Numbered from the stretch's first letter, positions 7,491 through 15,905 are shown. The stretch: DNA of 17,947 bases from an uncultured Odoribacter sp. (GCA_900544025.1 UQTM01000065.1:1-17947); one strand, 5' to 3'. Numbers and translations: made by a program. Notes: a model not told the origin generated them from the letters alone.

Positions 7491-8435
7491 ATGAGTTTGA
7501 CTTACGTAAAATCAAAAACAATGACTTGGGATAACGCTATTGAGAATTATAAGACCTTTCTAATTCTGGAAAAATCACTTTCCTCAAATTCAGTTGAAGC
7601 CTATTTGAACGATATTAACAAACTCGCGAAATACTCGGCTGAATTTCACAAGGTGACTGAACCAGATGGAGTTACTTACGATATTTTAAAAGAATATCTG
7701 GTTTATGTCAGTGATCTGGGTGTAACAAACCGGACACAGGCAAGATGTATCTCCAGTATCAGGTCTTTTTTTAAATTTTTGGTTTTCGACGGAGTACTGT
7801 CCGAAAACCCGACCGAATTATTAGAAGCACCGAAAATCGGTAGAAAACTGCCTAACATTCTGACGATCGAAGAAATCGATTCAATCTTGAACGCCGTAGA
7901 AATGTATAAACCGGAAGGACAACGGAACAAAGCCATCATCGAGATGTTATATTCATGTGGACTTCGTGTTTCCGAATTGATCGGCATCAAATTATCGAAT
8001 ATCAATTTCCGTCAGGGAACGATCAAGATCGAAGGTAAAGGCAACAAGGAACGAATCATTCCATTGAGCCGTAACGCTAAAGTTGAAATCAAAAAATACC
8101 TGAAAGTTTACAGGGATTATTTAGATATCACAGAAGAATGCAAAGATATTCTTTTCTTGAATAAAAGAGGAACTGCTTTATCAAGAGTTATGGTATTCAA
8201 CATCATTAAGCACTTGGCGGAAAGAGCCGGAATTAAAAAGAATGTATCACCACACACATTCCGTCACTCTTTCGCTTCTCACTTAGTTAGCGGAGGAGCC
8301 GACTTACGTGCCGTGCAGGATATGTTGGGACATGAATCGATCTTAACTACCGAGATTTACACTCATTTAGACGATCACTATCTGAAAGATACGATCACTA
8401 AATTCCATCCCCGTTCACAAGAGGGAAAAAACTAA
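7491..8435 (+). CDS. xerD: Tyrosine recombinase XerD
   Basis: A site-specific recombinase that acts with XerC at the dif site to resolve chromosome dimers at division. The N-terminal SAM-like core-binding domain spans about residues 12-105 (LEKSLSSNSVEAYLNDI). The catalytic domain carries the full set R159 (GLRVSEL), K183 (EGKGNKER), H255 and R258 (HTFRH), H281 (LGHES) and nucleophile Y290 (EIYTH). The chromosomal housekeeping form is favoured by the length of about 304-314 residues, the absence of an Arm domain and the conserved aroQ/pyk neighbourhood. The start may be the ATG at 7491 or the one ten codons later at 7521 (MTWDNAIENY), where XerD alignments usually begin. A strong terminator follows. 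Confidence 0.93.
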   Translation: MSLTYVKSKTMTWDNAIENYKTFLILEKSLSSNSVEAYLNDINKLAKYSAEFHKVTEPDGVTYDILKEYLVYVSDLGVTNRTQARCISSIRSFFKFLVFDGVLSENPTELLEAPKIGRKLPNILTIEEIDSILNAVEMYKPEGQRNKAIIEMLYSCGLRVSELIGIKLSNINFRQGTIKIEGKGNKERIIPLSRNAKVEIKKYLKVYRDYLDITEECKDILFLNKRGTALSRVMVFNIIKHLAERAGIKKNVSPHTFRHSFASHLVSGGADLRAVQDMLGHESILTTEIYTHLDDHYLKDTITKFHPRSQEGKN

Positions 8436-8440
8436 AATAA

Positions 8441-8469
8441 AAAGAGCGTTTATAACGCTCTTTTTTTTT
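8441..8469 (+). terminator. Intrinsic terminator of xerD
   Basis: AAAGAGCGTT pairs with AACGCTCTTT over a TAT loop and continues into a T9 run ending at 8469, starting about six bases after the xerD stop. Confidence 0.92.
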
Positions 8470-8476
8470 ACCTTCG
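8469..8476 (+). promoter_or_regulatory. Candidate -7 box for the HEAT-like gene (TACCTTCG)
   Basis: One mismatch from TAnnTTTG, placed 22 bases before the ATG at 8499 and directly abutting the xerD terminator T run. A purine-rich GGGGGAAAC (8490-8498) next to the ATG could be a ribosome site, although Bacteroidetes rarely use one. Confidence 0.4.
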
Positions 8477-8498
8477 TGGCGTTTAAAAAGGGGGAAAC

Positions 8499-8996
8499 AT
8501 GGAAAACAAAGACGAATTGCTAAAGAAGATCAACACGAATGATCCGGAAGCTGTGGAAGAAGCGATCAGAGAAATCAAAGAAACCGGAGACAGCACTATT
8601 ATCGTTCCTCTTCTGGATATTTTAAGCAGCCGGCCCGACACTTTTGTTATTTCAGGGATCGTCGGCCTGCTTGCAGATGTCCGGGAAAACAGTTTCCGTG
8701 ATGTACTGCTGGAACGTATCCGGCAAGAAAAAGATCCTCATGTAAAAGCCATTCTATTACGTATCGCCTGGGAATCTTCTCTGGACTACTCCGGGCATCT
8801 GGACTTATTCACCGATATTCTTCTGAACGACGAATTCGTGGCAGCTTTCGAAGCCTCTACCCTTATCGAGAATTTCGTACACAATCTGACGGAAGAACAA
8901 CACCACCGATTACATGCTTTTTTCGAGCAAATTCCGGCGGATAAACAATTCCTGATCCAAAATATTATAACGGAAATGGAAAACGGGGAAGAATAG
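8499..8996 (+). CDS. HEAT-repeat-like protein of unknown function
   Basis: A 165-residue, acidic, soluble, all-helical protein. Repeating helical pairs such as DPEAVEEAIREIKETGDSTIIVPLLDIL and DPHVKAILLRIAWES resemble HEAT/armadillo repeats, which usually form scaffold or protein-binding surfaces. There is no signal peptide, membrane segment or catalytic motif. It has its own candidate promoter after the xerD terminator and converges on miaA with only three bases between the stop codons. Function cannot be assigned. Confidence 0.8.
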   Translation: MENKDELLKKINTNDPEAVEEAIREIKETGDSTIIVPLLDILSSRPDTFVISGIVGLLADVRENSFRDVLLERIRQEKDPHVKAILLRIAWESSLDYSGHLDLFTDILLNDEFVAAFEASTLIENFVHNLTEEQHHRLHAFFEQIPADKQFLIQNIITEMENGEE

Positions 8997-8999
8997 ACC

Positions 9000-9914
9000 T
9001 TACGCCTCCTTCATCCATTCTTTTACTTTCGCCACTTTCTCGTCCAAATCCAAAGAGGCATCCAGCCAATGGATATCGAACCCGTCACGCTCCATCTTTC
9101 GGAACCAGGTCATTTGCCGCTTAGCGAACTGATGAATCGCTACGTTAAGTTTTTCAACCATTTCTTCATATCCCAATTCCCCGGTCAAATACAAAGTCAG
9201 GTATTTATATTCCAATCCGTAATAAATCAAGTCTTCCGGCTTTATCCCGCTATCAAGCAAGCGTTTTACCTCCTCCACCATTCCTTCCTGCAAACGGGCA
9301 TGCAAACGGGCCGTGATCCGTTCCCGGCGCACTTCCCTGCTTACGTCCACCCCCACGATCAGCGGACGAAGTTCCGGGAAATCCTTCTCCTCATAAGGAT
9401 GGGTTAAATAATACTCTTCTATCTCTATCGCCCGGATCGCCCGTTTCACGGTATCTACATCCGTCGTATTATGCAGCTTTTTATAGCCTGCCAGGCGTTG
9501 TGCCAGTTCCGGCAGAGCCAGTCCTGCCAGAGACGCCCTCAACTCCTCATCGACAGGCACAGCCAGCAACTTATATCCTTTCAGCACGGCTTCCACATAC
9601 AAACCGCTCCCTCCGCATAAAACAGGAAATACTCCCCTTTGCCGGCAATCTTCCCACACTTTTAAAAAATCGTTCTGGTATTCGAACACGTTGTATTTTG
9701 CCCCGGCCTCCACAATATCGATCAGGTGACAAGGCACTTTACGCCCTTTCCAGCTATACTCTCCCAGGTCTTTGCCGGTGCCGATGTCCATTCCCCGGTA
9801 TATCTGGCGGGAATCGGCACTGATAACCTCGCCTCCCAGCTCTGCCGCCAACCTGACAGCCAACGCTGTCTTTCCGCTTGCCGTTGGCCCGACAACACTT
9901 ATTAAATTAAACAT
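9000..9914 (-). CDS. miaA: tRNA dimethylallyltransferase
   Basis: A 304-residue cytoplasmic enzyme that transfers a dimethylallyl group to N6 of A37 in tRNAs reading UNN codons. Visible are the P-loop GPTASGKT (9-16), catalytic D34 in SADSRQIYRGMDIGTGK, the substrate-channel segment GGSGLYVEA, and the C-terminal tRNA-contact segment FAKRQMTWFRK. The family more often has GTAKP where this has GTGKD, and GYRQ/GYKE where this has GLEYK. Bacteroidetes commonly carry two MiaA paralogs, so this could be the more divergent copy. It is divergent from the SPOR gene and has no clear -7 box of its own. Confidence 0.9.
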   Translation of the reverse strand: MFNLISVVGPTASGKTALAVRLAAELGGEVISADSRQIYRGMDIGTGKDLGEYSWKGRKVPCHLIDIVEAGAKYNVFEYQNDFLKVWEDCRQRGVFPVLCGGSGLYVEAVLKGYKLLAVPVDEELRASLAGLALPELAQRLAGYKKLHNTTDVDTVKRAIRAIEIEEYYLTHPYEEKDFPELRPLIVGVDVSREVRRERITARLHARLQEGMVEEVKRLLDSGIKPEDLIYYGLEYKYLTLYLTGELGYEEMVEKLNVAIHQFAKRQMTWFRKMERDGFDIHWLDASLDLDEKVAKVKEWMKEA

Positions 9915-10012
9915 TTTACTCGGTTATTACGTATATTAAACGCAGTCTAAGGATCAGCTACATAAAACAGGCTGCCCATAGGCAAAAGTAATGAAAATTA
10001 CCTAAAAACTAA

Positions 10013-10020
10013 TATATTTG
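10013..10020 (+). promoter_or_regulatory. -7 box for the SPOR-GNAT pair (TATATTTG)
   Basis: This is an exact TAnnTTTG match. Transcription would start at about 10026-10028, that is, on the first ATG at 10028. This favours the second in-frame ATG at 10055 as the true start. A small GTAAT...ATTAC inverted repeat lies just upstream (9988-10001). Confidence 0.5.
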
Positions 10021-10027
10021 CAGGGGG

Positions 10028-10495
10028 ATGGGAAAGCTCGACGGAACGAAACGGATGTGTGGGAAATACTTATTTCGGTGTGCACTCATACTCTTGATGT
10101 TCCCGTTCTATTTTTTCACCTCTGCCCAAGCGCAGTCCGTTCGCAGGGAATCGCAGGAAGCCGACACCCTGAACGTAAAGACGATTGCTTATAAAAGTGC
10201 ATTTAAAGCGTTGGAAACCGTTCCCCGGAACGAAGTGGTAGCGTCACCGGAAAAAATATGCTATACCATTCAGATTTGTAGTCTGACGGTCTTAGCGGAC
10301 GACCCGATTCTTAACGGCCGGTACCAAATAAAGGTCGTACGTATCGGCGAGCTTTACCGGTATATTTTTTCCAGCTATGCCACATTGGACACCGCCCATA
10401 AAGCATTGTCCGAAGTACGGAAAATATTTCCCGAAGCCTTTATACGGGAATACGACGGTTATAAATTGGGCAAAGCCATAGATTTAAAAATATAG
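10028..10495 (+). CDS. Secreted SPOR-domain protein
   Basis: Up to 155 residues. A hydrophobic signal segment (FRCALILLMFPFYFF, ending TSAQAQ near residue 36) suggests export to the periplasm. After a short linker, residues 79-150 resemble a SPOR domain: YTIQICSL, a RYQIKVVRIGELYRYIFSSY core, then a helix KALSEVRKIFPEAFI and a last strand. SPOR domains bind denuded septal peptidoglycan, and Bacteroidetes proteins of this form are often linked to amidases; no amidase domain is present here. The start may be the ATG at 10028 or the one at 10055 (MCGKYLF). The second fits the -7 box and removes a charged leader from the signal peptide. A GNAT gene follows after 25 bases, probably co-transcribed. 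Confidence 0.72.
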   Translation: MGKLDGTKRMCGKYLFRCALILLMFPFYFFTSAQAQSVRRESQEADTLNVKTIAYKSAFKALETVPRNEVVASPEKICYTIQICSLTVLADDPILNGRYQIKVVRIGELYRYIFSSYATLDTAHKALSEVRKIFPEAFIREYDGYKLGKAIDLKI

Positions 10496-10520
10496 AACAT
10501 TAGAATAAAAACGAGAAATT

Positions 10521-11087
10521 ATGATGAAAGATGAAAACGTTCTGATCCGGGCTTTAGAACCGGAAGATCTGGAATATTTGTATAAATGGGAAAACGATAT
10601 GGATTTATGGGAAGTCAGCGATACTCTTACTCCGTTTTCACATTTCACCCTGAAAAAATACATTGAAAACGCCGATACGGATATTTACTCGGCCAAGCAA
10701 CTGCGGCTTATGATAGCGGATGTAAATACAAAAGAACCGCTGGGATTGATCGACCTGTACGATTTCGATCCTTACCACCTTCGGGCAGGCCTGGGGATTA
10801 TGATCCACAACATAGAAAACCGGAAAAAAGGATATGCCACTTCCGCCATTAAACTGATGCTCGATTATTGTTTCGAAACATTAGGATTAAACCAGGTGTA
10901 TAGCAGCGTCCCCAGTTGTAACATCGCCAGCCTGAAATTGTTCGATTCCACGGGATTCAGCCGGACAGGCTACCGCAGGCAATGGCTGAAACGGGGAAAC
11001 GAATGGGAGGATGTGATCTATTTCCAACAATTAGCCTCCACCTGGAACGGCGACGACGATAAAGCGATAACGGACGAAAAGGAGTAG
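10521..11087 (+). CDS. GNAT-family N-acetyltransferase (RimJ/RimL or SpeG-like)
   Basis: A 188-residue cytoplasmic acetyl-CoA-dependent transferase. The N-terminus IRALEPEDLEYLYKWEND is typical of the RimJ/RimL/SpeG branch. The acetyl-CoA pyrophosphate loop is ENRKKGYATSAI (99-110), followed by the motif-B segment with N134 and S137 and FDSTGF (141-146). The acceptor could be a ribosomal or other protein N-terminus, or a polyamine; sequence alone does not decide. It begins with two ATG codons in a row (10521 and 10524) and lies 25 bases after the SPOR gene. The last 15 residues are highly charged and extend past the fold. Confidence 0.87.
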   Translation: MMKDENVLIRALEPEDLEYLYKWENDMDLWEVSDTLTPFSHFTLKKYIENADTDIYSAKQLRLMIADVNTKEPLGLIDLYDFDPYHLRAGLGIMIHNIENRKKGYATSAIKLMLDYCFETLGLNQVYSSVPSCNIASLKLFDSTGFSRTGYRRQWLKRGNEWEDVIYFQQLASTWNGDDDKAITDEKE

Positions 11088-11103
11088 TTTGTAAATACTC
11101 CTT
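11079..11103 (+). terminator. Hairpin overlapping the GNAT stop codon
   Basis: AAGGAGTA (11079-11086) pairs with TACTCCTT (11096-11103) over a 9-base loop; the TAG stop lies in the left arm and loop. It may help terminate transcription or protect the 3' end. Confidence 0.35.
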
Positions 11104-11120
11104 ATTCAAAATAACACTAC

Positions 11121-11154
11121 ACCCCAAATTTTATCTAAAATTTGGGGTGCTTTT
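11121..11154. terminator. Strong intrinsic terminator between convergent transcripts
   Basis: ACCCCAAATTTTA (11121-11133) pairs perfectly with TAAAATTTGGGGT (11136-11148), followed on the plus strand by GCTTTT. It clearly suits the GNAT transcript and may also stop the minus-strand sialoglycan operon, although the T tract on that side is poor. Confidence 0.8.
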
Positions 11155-11160
11155 ATATCA

Positions 11161-11820
11161 TCAAATATATTTTTCCACGATCTTTTTCCAAAGCATATAT
11201 CCTTTTCCCAATAAATGTAAACCGTCGTTCGTATATTCGGGATTTAGCTTTTCGTCGTCTTTATTTTTAAAATGGGAATAAAGGTCTATATAAGTAACGG
11301 CTTCGTTTTTCGCCAATTCCACCAATTGCCTGTTTACTTCCAGTACCACATTTCCCCGGGAGGTATGCCCGCCGAACATTCCGAACCGATCGTTCACGGG
11401 CAAAAGGCTTTGGATATAAATTTTCGTACGGGGAGACTCTTCTTTGATACGTCGTACAATTTTTCCGATGCGCTTTACAATCGTGTCGGCGGCAGTGCCC
11501 CGTGCCACGTCGTTTATCCCGACCAGCAAAAATATTTTCTTCGGTTTGCCTTTTGTAATCGCTCCCAGACGGTCATAAACTCCCTCGGCAATATCCCCGC
11601 TGATTCCCCGGTTCTTTATGTGGGGATTCCGGAATATCTCTCCCCATTCCGCTCCATTGGTAATACTGTTTCCCAAAAACACGATATCGGAAGAAGTCAC
11701 AGGCAATTCTTCAAATAAAGTAGCCCTTTGATAATAAAACGTGGAATACTTGTTTTGCTGCGCTCCGGCCGTTCCCGCCCAGGCAACGCTCCATAAAAGA
11801 ATAAAAAACAGCTTACTCAT
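11161..11820 (-). CDS. Secreted SGNH/GDSL-family hydrolase (probable carbohydrate esterase)
   Basis: A 219-residue exported protein with a signal peptide ending near AGAQ. All four SGNH blocks are present: GNSI with nucleophile S52, the block II Gly in NRGISG (G72), GIND with N103, and NDGLH with D199 and H202. Such small SGNH enzymes in Bacteroidales glycan operons usually remove acetyl or other acyl groups from sugars, here plausibly sialic acid or HexNAc. I use the ATG at 11818-11820, which overlaps the upstream gene's stop by one base (TGATG, a coupling arrangement); a GTG one codon earlier is also in frame. It is the last gene of the operon before the terminator at 11121-11154. Confidence 0.88.
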   Translation of the reverse strand: MSKLFFILLWSVAWAGTAGAQQNKYSTFYYQRATLFEELPVTSSDIVFLGNSITNGAEWGEIFRNPHIKNRGISGDIAEGVYDRLGAITKGKPKKIFLLVGINDVARGTAADTIVKRIGKIVRRIKEESPRTKIYIQSLLPVNDRFGMFGGHTSRGNVVLEVNRQLVELAKNEAVTYIDLYSHFKNKDDEKLNPEYTNDGLHLLGKGYMLWKKIVEKYI

Positions 11821-13826
11821 CACTTTTGTTTATCGGGTGAATAAATCAATCCCTTCACGGCATCCTTTCCATCGGGGGTAACGAAAACCGCCGTGTACAT
11901 CCATTTTACCAACCGCACCTGCGAACTTGAAAATTTCCCGACAGGCAATTTCAACAACACTTTATTCCAGCCTTTTTTCAAATGCACGGAAACAGGCGGA
12001 CGGACTTCAAAGTTTTCATTCCCTAAAGGAATTTCATTACTTTTTACCGTATGGGTATTGGTCCACACCGGAGGTAAAATTTCCGTATCGTTCAACCACA
12101 CCCGGCTCTCCCGGAAATCCCATTTTCCGGCAGGAGGAGGAAGATCCTGCTCAGAGCGCCCGTAATTCTGCGTTCCCAGCCACATGCCGACTTCCTGCTC
12201 TACCGGCGACCAGACCCATGTCCAGGCATACGCCGTATGATCGGGTTTCGGATCTTTATAAAACGAAGGTATCAACGTTCCCCAAACATGCCTCAGATAA
12301 ATAGCCGCTCCTTCCGCCTCGGCAGAACTATAGTTTTTCCCTTCGTACGAATAAGACGGTTGCAATTCTTTTTCAGGAGGAAAACTTTTCAGTAAATCCC
12401 CTCCGTTCGGAAAAGGATCGGTGATACGCCAGCGCACCCCGGTCTGCCGGACATAAGCAAAAAGCAAATTTTGAAAATGATGCTCTTTGTGCCATAACAT
12501 CCGTTCCTCGAAATCGGCAAAAGCCGCATATTCCGGAGTATTCCGGGATGGGAACAATGTTCCGGCCTCGTAAAAATAACGGTTTCCTCCTCCCTTCCAG
12601 GCACGTTCGGCCATAGTCAGCATAGCGGGATAAAATCCGTTTTGCACCAAAATATTCCGTACCCCGTCCACCCGGCGATCATTCCACACCGCCAGAATCG
12701 TCCCTGCATAGTCCGGGCTGCCTTCAGCCTGCTCTGCGATGTTACTATTATATAAGGCGACAATATCTGCAAAAGCATCGTAATGATTCAGATAATGCAA
12801 ACGCGAATCGATAACCGGGATTCCAGGATGCGGTCTTCCTCTCGAACTCCACATATGCAGCATATCGATCTCTCCGGCCTTGTATTTCCAGCCGGGATTC
12901 CAGGAAATCACTTTCTTCCCTTTCGCCCGGATATAAGCCACCATTTCGGGAACAAATTCCGGATTGGTAAAAGCCACTTCATCCGTCCCGATATGAATGT
13001 AGGGAACCTCTTTAAACGCTTCGCACACCTCATCCATCAAAAGCTTTAAAATCGCCATTCCTTCCGGGCTTTGCATATCATGGCGGAAGGTTTTCCGGAA
13101 AGCCGCGCTATGCCCCGGCATATCGACCTCCGGAATCAGCATCATTCCGTGTTTCCAACAAAAATCCACTAAATCCCTAACCTCCGCCAAGGTATAATAT
13201 TTTCCCGGATAACGTCCGAAATTAATACTATCGTTCAGCATCGGGAAAATCCTGCTCTCCAGCCTCCATGCCAGATCCTCGGTCAAATGCCAATGAAACA
13301 CATTCACTTTATACCGCGCCAGCAAAGCGATTTCCCGTTTCAATTCGTCCACCGGAACATAACCGCGCCCCACATCGTGCATAAATCCCCTCACACGAAA
13401 AGCCGGCCAGTCGGTAATCCGGCAGCCATGCACATACCCCGTCTTTCCGGCAAAATCGGTCAATTGCCGTAAAGTTTGCAAAGCCCAATAAACCCCTCTC
13501 TCCGTTACCGCCTCCACGACAATCCGATTTGAATGAACATTCAAAATATACCCTTCTTCCTCATTCAGGCCGATCCCTTCAAGATGATCCGTCAGGCGCA
13601 CCTCGATCACCCGTTTCGCTTTTTCATTCACCCGGCCGCCATTTTCAGTCACCCAATTCTCTACCTCCTCTTTCAAAACTCCGGTTTGGAGGGCAACTTC
13701 TTTTAAAACAAATTTCTGACGGTTCCACTCCACTTCTTGAGGACAGGGTAACAAATGCGGAACTGCCTGTAAAGAACTTCCCCATCCGAGTGCCACGAAT
13801 AACGTAATAATAAATACAATTCTCAT
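11820..13826 (-). CDS. Glycoside hydrolase family 20 beta-N-acetylhexosaminidase, secreted
   Basis: A 668-residue exported enzyme that releases terminal beta-linked GlcNAc or GalNAc by substrate-assisted catalysis. It has a signal peptide (about 1-21), a GH20b alpha/beta domain (about 24-140), and a TIM-barrel catalytic domain from about 144 to 460 with HWH (178-180), PEVDMPGHS (232-240) and the catalytic pair D282-E283 in HIGTDEV. The common HWHLTDDQGWR is here HWHLTEDLAWR. A C-terminal region of about 200 residues ends in a galactose-binding-like strand pattern (HLKKGWNKVLLKLP, RVWLNDTEI) and may bind glycan. It starts five bases after the esterase stop and is translationally coupled to the small SGNH gene. 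In this context it probably trims HexNAc from host O-glycans or N-glycans after sialic acid is removed. Confidence 0.93.
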   Translation of the reverse strand: MRIVFIITLFVALGWGSSLQAVPHLLPCPQEVEWNRQKFVLKEVALQTGVLKEEVENWVTENGGRVNEKAKRVIEVRLTDHLEGIGLNEEEGYILNVHSNRIVVEAVTERGVYWALQTLRQLTDFAGKTGYVHGCRITDWPAFRVRGFMHDVGRGYVPVDELKREIALLARYKVNVFHWHLTEDLAWRLESRIFPMLNDSINFGRYPGKYYTLAEVRDLVDFCWKHGMMLIPEVDMPGHSAAFRKTFRHDMQSPEGMAILKLLMDEVCEAFKEVPYIHIGTDEVAFTNPEFVPEMVAYIRAKGKKVISWNPGWKYKAGEIDMLHMWSSRGRPHPGIPVIDSRLHYLNHYDAFADIVALYNSNIAEQAEGSPDYAGTILAVWNDRRVDGVRNILVQNGFYPAMLTMAERAWKGGGNRYFYEAGTLFPSRNTPEYAAFADFEERMLWHKEHHFQNLLFAYVRQTGVRWRITDPFPNGGDLLKSFPPEKELQPSYSYEGKNYSSAEAEGAAIYLRHVWGTLIPSFYKDPKPDHTAYAWTWVWSPVEQEVGMWLGTQNYGRSEQDLPPPAGKWDFRESRVWLNDTEILPPVWTNTHTVKSNEIPLGNENFEVRPPVSVHLKKGWNKVLLKLPVGKFSSSQVRLVKWMYTAVFVTPDGKDAVKGLIYSPDKQK

Positions 13827-13831
13827 CGATA

Positions 13832-15904
13832 TTATTCTATGCTTTTAAACGTCGAAGCAGGCAATCCCGCTCCGTTTATCAGATTAGCGTCGGTATATGG
13901 CTGCCAGCCATATCGCACCTGCCTGGGTTGTTTCACTTTATCGTTCCATACCTTCACCTGCTTCCCTTCTACTGCCGCAGTCGCCGGAACAAACAAACCG
14001 TCCTCCCCGGCAATTTCAAACGTCCGCAAAGGCTTCCCGTCCGACGATTTCATTCCTTCTCCGTTACTGAAATCCACATAAGTCGCCCCTCTTCGGAAAG
14101 TTACCCCCCGGAATAAAGGTCCGGAAGGAACGACGCGTTCCATTTTGTAGGTATCGTGCAACGCCCAATGTGCCAGCCGTTCTCCCACAGCCTGCTTGTC
14201 GCGCGGGTGTACATCGGTAGGCTCTCCCTTATCGGAAGTCACCGCCATCCCGCTATAGGGGATTTTATCCAGCATAGCCCGCTGGCTATCTCTGAAATGC
14301 GGCCAGCTCGGACGATTGAGACTGGAAAGCTGCGTATAATAAAACGGCAACCGCTCACCCCACACCTTTCGCCAACTCTGTACCAACGCCGGAAAAATAG
14401 CCTCATGCAATTCTACGTTGTGGGCATTCGATTCTCCCTGATACCAGATCACCCCTTTCACGGGGAAATCGGCCAGCGGTCGAATGCCGGTTTCAAATAA
14501 ATAGCAAGGCTCGTAGGGATGCCGCTGATTTTTTACCGGAGTGTTTTTCATATTCAGGGCAGCACGTCCCCTCACCCAATCCTGAATCATATCGTTTTTC
14601 GTCCAGTTATACAGGATATCCACCAAACGATCGTTAAATTCCAGACTTTTCCGGTCGATAAATGCTTCTGCCGGAGCTCCTCCGACTGCATTACAAATCA
14701 ACCCGACGGGAACCTGCAAACTATCGGCCAGCATACGCCCGAAACAATAAGCGACAGCAGAAAAATTCGCCACATTTTCACGATCGGGCAAAGCCCACCG
14801 GGCATCGGCATAATAATCCAAACGATTCAGGGCAGCCAATGAGGCCGTATCCCAACTGACAGCATCTGTATATACTTTCGGCTTCATATCGAACAAGCGT
14901 ACACCGGTATGAGCAGGAACCTGTTCCAGCAGCCGAGCCGCCTGAACCGTTTGCTTGACCATAAAAGCCATATTCGACTGTCCGGAACACAGCCACACTT
15001 CTCCGATCATTACATCTTTAAAATGCAATTCCCGATCCGGCGATTTAACCGTCAGTTCGTAAGGCCCTCCCGCTTCCAGATTCTTCAGCACCACCTGCCA
15101 ACGGCCGTCCGCCCCGGTCGAGCCGTTCACCTTTTGTTTTCCCAGCCGTACCGTCACTTTATCTCCGGCGTTGGCCACTCCCTTTATAGTAAGGGACGGT
15201 CCGCGCTGCAATACCATGTGGTCACCGTACACATCGGGCAAACGTAAACCACCGTAATCTCCGGTGATTCCGGCATATACTGCCTTCGCCAATATTTCCG
15301 CTCCTTCCGCATTCGGATGAAGGGCATCGGGCATTAAGTCCGGGCGGGCATACAGGCCTTCATGCAAATCGATCAGTCCGGTATGGGCGATTTGTGCGAT
15401 TTTCTCAATTGCAGCCTGTTCCTGCCAATACCAATCCCGCGTCCCCGACTTAAAACGGGGATGCCAATGAAAAATCGGCGACATCCGGCATATCCAGATT
15501 TTACATCCCGGCCGTACCATACGGAACGAGTCGATCAGCGCCAGATAATCGGGGATAAACTCATCCCGGTAGTTCGGCCAGTTCCGGGGATCGGTATCGT
15601 TCAATCCCAGATGGATCACCACCCAGTCCGGAGCGAATTTCAGGGCTTCCTGAAATTCAGGCTGTTTCATATAAGGACGATGTCCTTTATTCAATAAGGT
15701 TGCTCCCGATTTACCGAAATTCCGGACCTCGTAGCCCTCGCCCAACATCTGCGACAACCGGGCGGGATAACAATTCTTTTCCCGGTCGGGAACCAAGTAA
15801 CCATAGGTCACGCTATTCCCCACACACGCCACTTTAACCTTAGAAGCGGCTTTCGTGTATCCCCAAGAGCATACACACAGGAATAATATAAGAAACCGAA
15901 CCAT
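13832..15904 (-). CDS. Two-domain SGNH sialate O-acetylesterase (EstA/NanS-like), secreted
   Basis: A 690-residue exported protein (signal peptide about 1-20) with two esterase modules. The N-terminal SGNH domain (about 22-215) has GNSV with S31, N102 in HLGLNDT, and D193/H196 in PDALHPN. The second module (about 221-690) is of the sialate O-acetylesterase (SASA) type: CSGQSNM with nucleophile S310, WYQGESNA (487-494), and D564/H566 in PTDVHP. As I recall, this fusion is known from sialic acid clusters of Bacteroidales such as Tannerella NanS and Bacteroides EstA. It would remove O-acetyl groups that block sialidases. Both active sites look intact. One base separates its start from the epimerase stop, and the GH20 gene follows after five bases. 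Confidence 0.92.
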   Translation of the reverse strand: MVRFLILFLCVCSWGYTKAASKVKVACVGNSVTYGYLVPDREKNCYPARLSQMLGEGYEVRNFGKSGATLLNKGHRPYMKQPEFQEALKFAPDWVVIHLGLNDTDPRNWPNYRDEFIPDYLALIDSFRMVRPGCKIWICRMSPIFHWHPRFKSGTRDWYWQEQAAIEKIAQIAHTGLIDLHEGLYARPDLMPDALHPNAEGAEILAKAVYAGITGDYGGLRLPDVYGDHMVLQRGPSLTIKGVANAGDKVTVRLGKQKVNGSTGADGRWQVVLKNLEAGGPYELTVKSPDRELHFKDVMIGEVWLCSGQSNMAFMVKQTVQAARLLEQVPAHTGVRLFDMKPKVYTDAVSWDTASLAALNRLDYYADARWALPDRENVANFSAVAYCFGRMLADSLQVPVGLICNAVGGAPAEAFIDRKSLEFNDRLVDILYNWTKNDMIQDWVRGRAALNMKNTPVKNQRHPYEPCYLFETGIRPLADFPVKGVIWYQGESNAHNVELHEAIFPALVQSWRKVWGERLPFYYTQLSSLNRPSWPHFRDSQRAMLDKIPYSGMAVTSDKGEPTDVHPRDKQAVGERLAHWALHDTYKMERVVPSGPLFRGVTFRRGATYVDFSNGEGMKSSDGKPLRTFEIAGEDGLFVPATAAVEGKQVKVWNDKVKQPRQVRYGWQPYTDANLINGAGLPASTFKSIE

Positions 15905-15905
15905 C

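Noticed and set aside
7491..8435. Tyrosine recombinase as part of the mobile element at the left end
   Set aside because: It lacks an Arm domain, has XerD length and motifs, and lies in a housekeeping neighbourhood (aroQ, pyk) far from the tRNA scar.
9988..10001. GTAAT...ATTAC inverted repeat as an operator
   Set aside because: Only five base pairs in AT-rich DNA; expected by chance.
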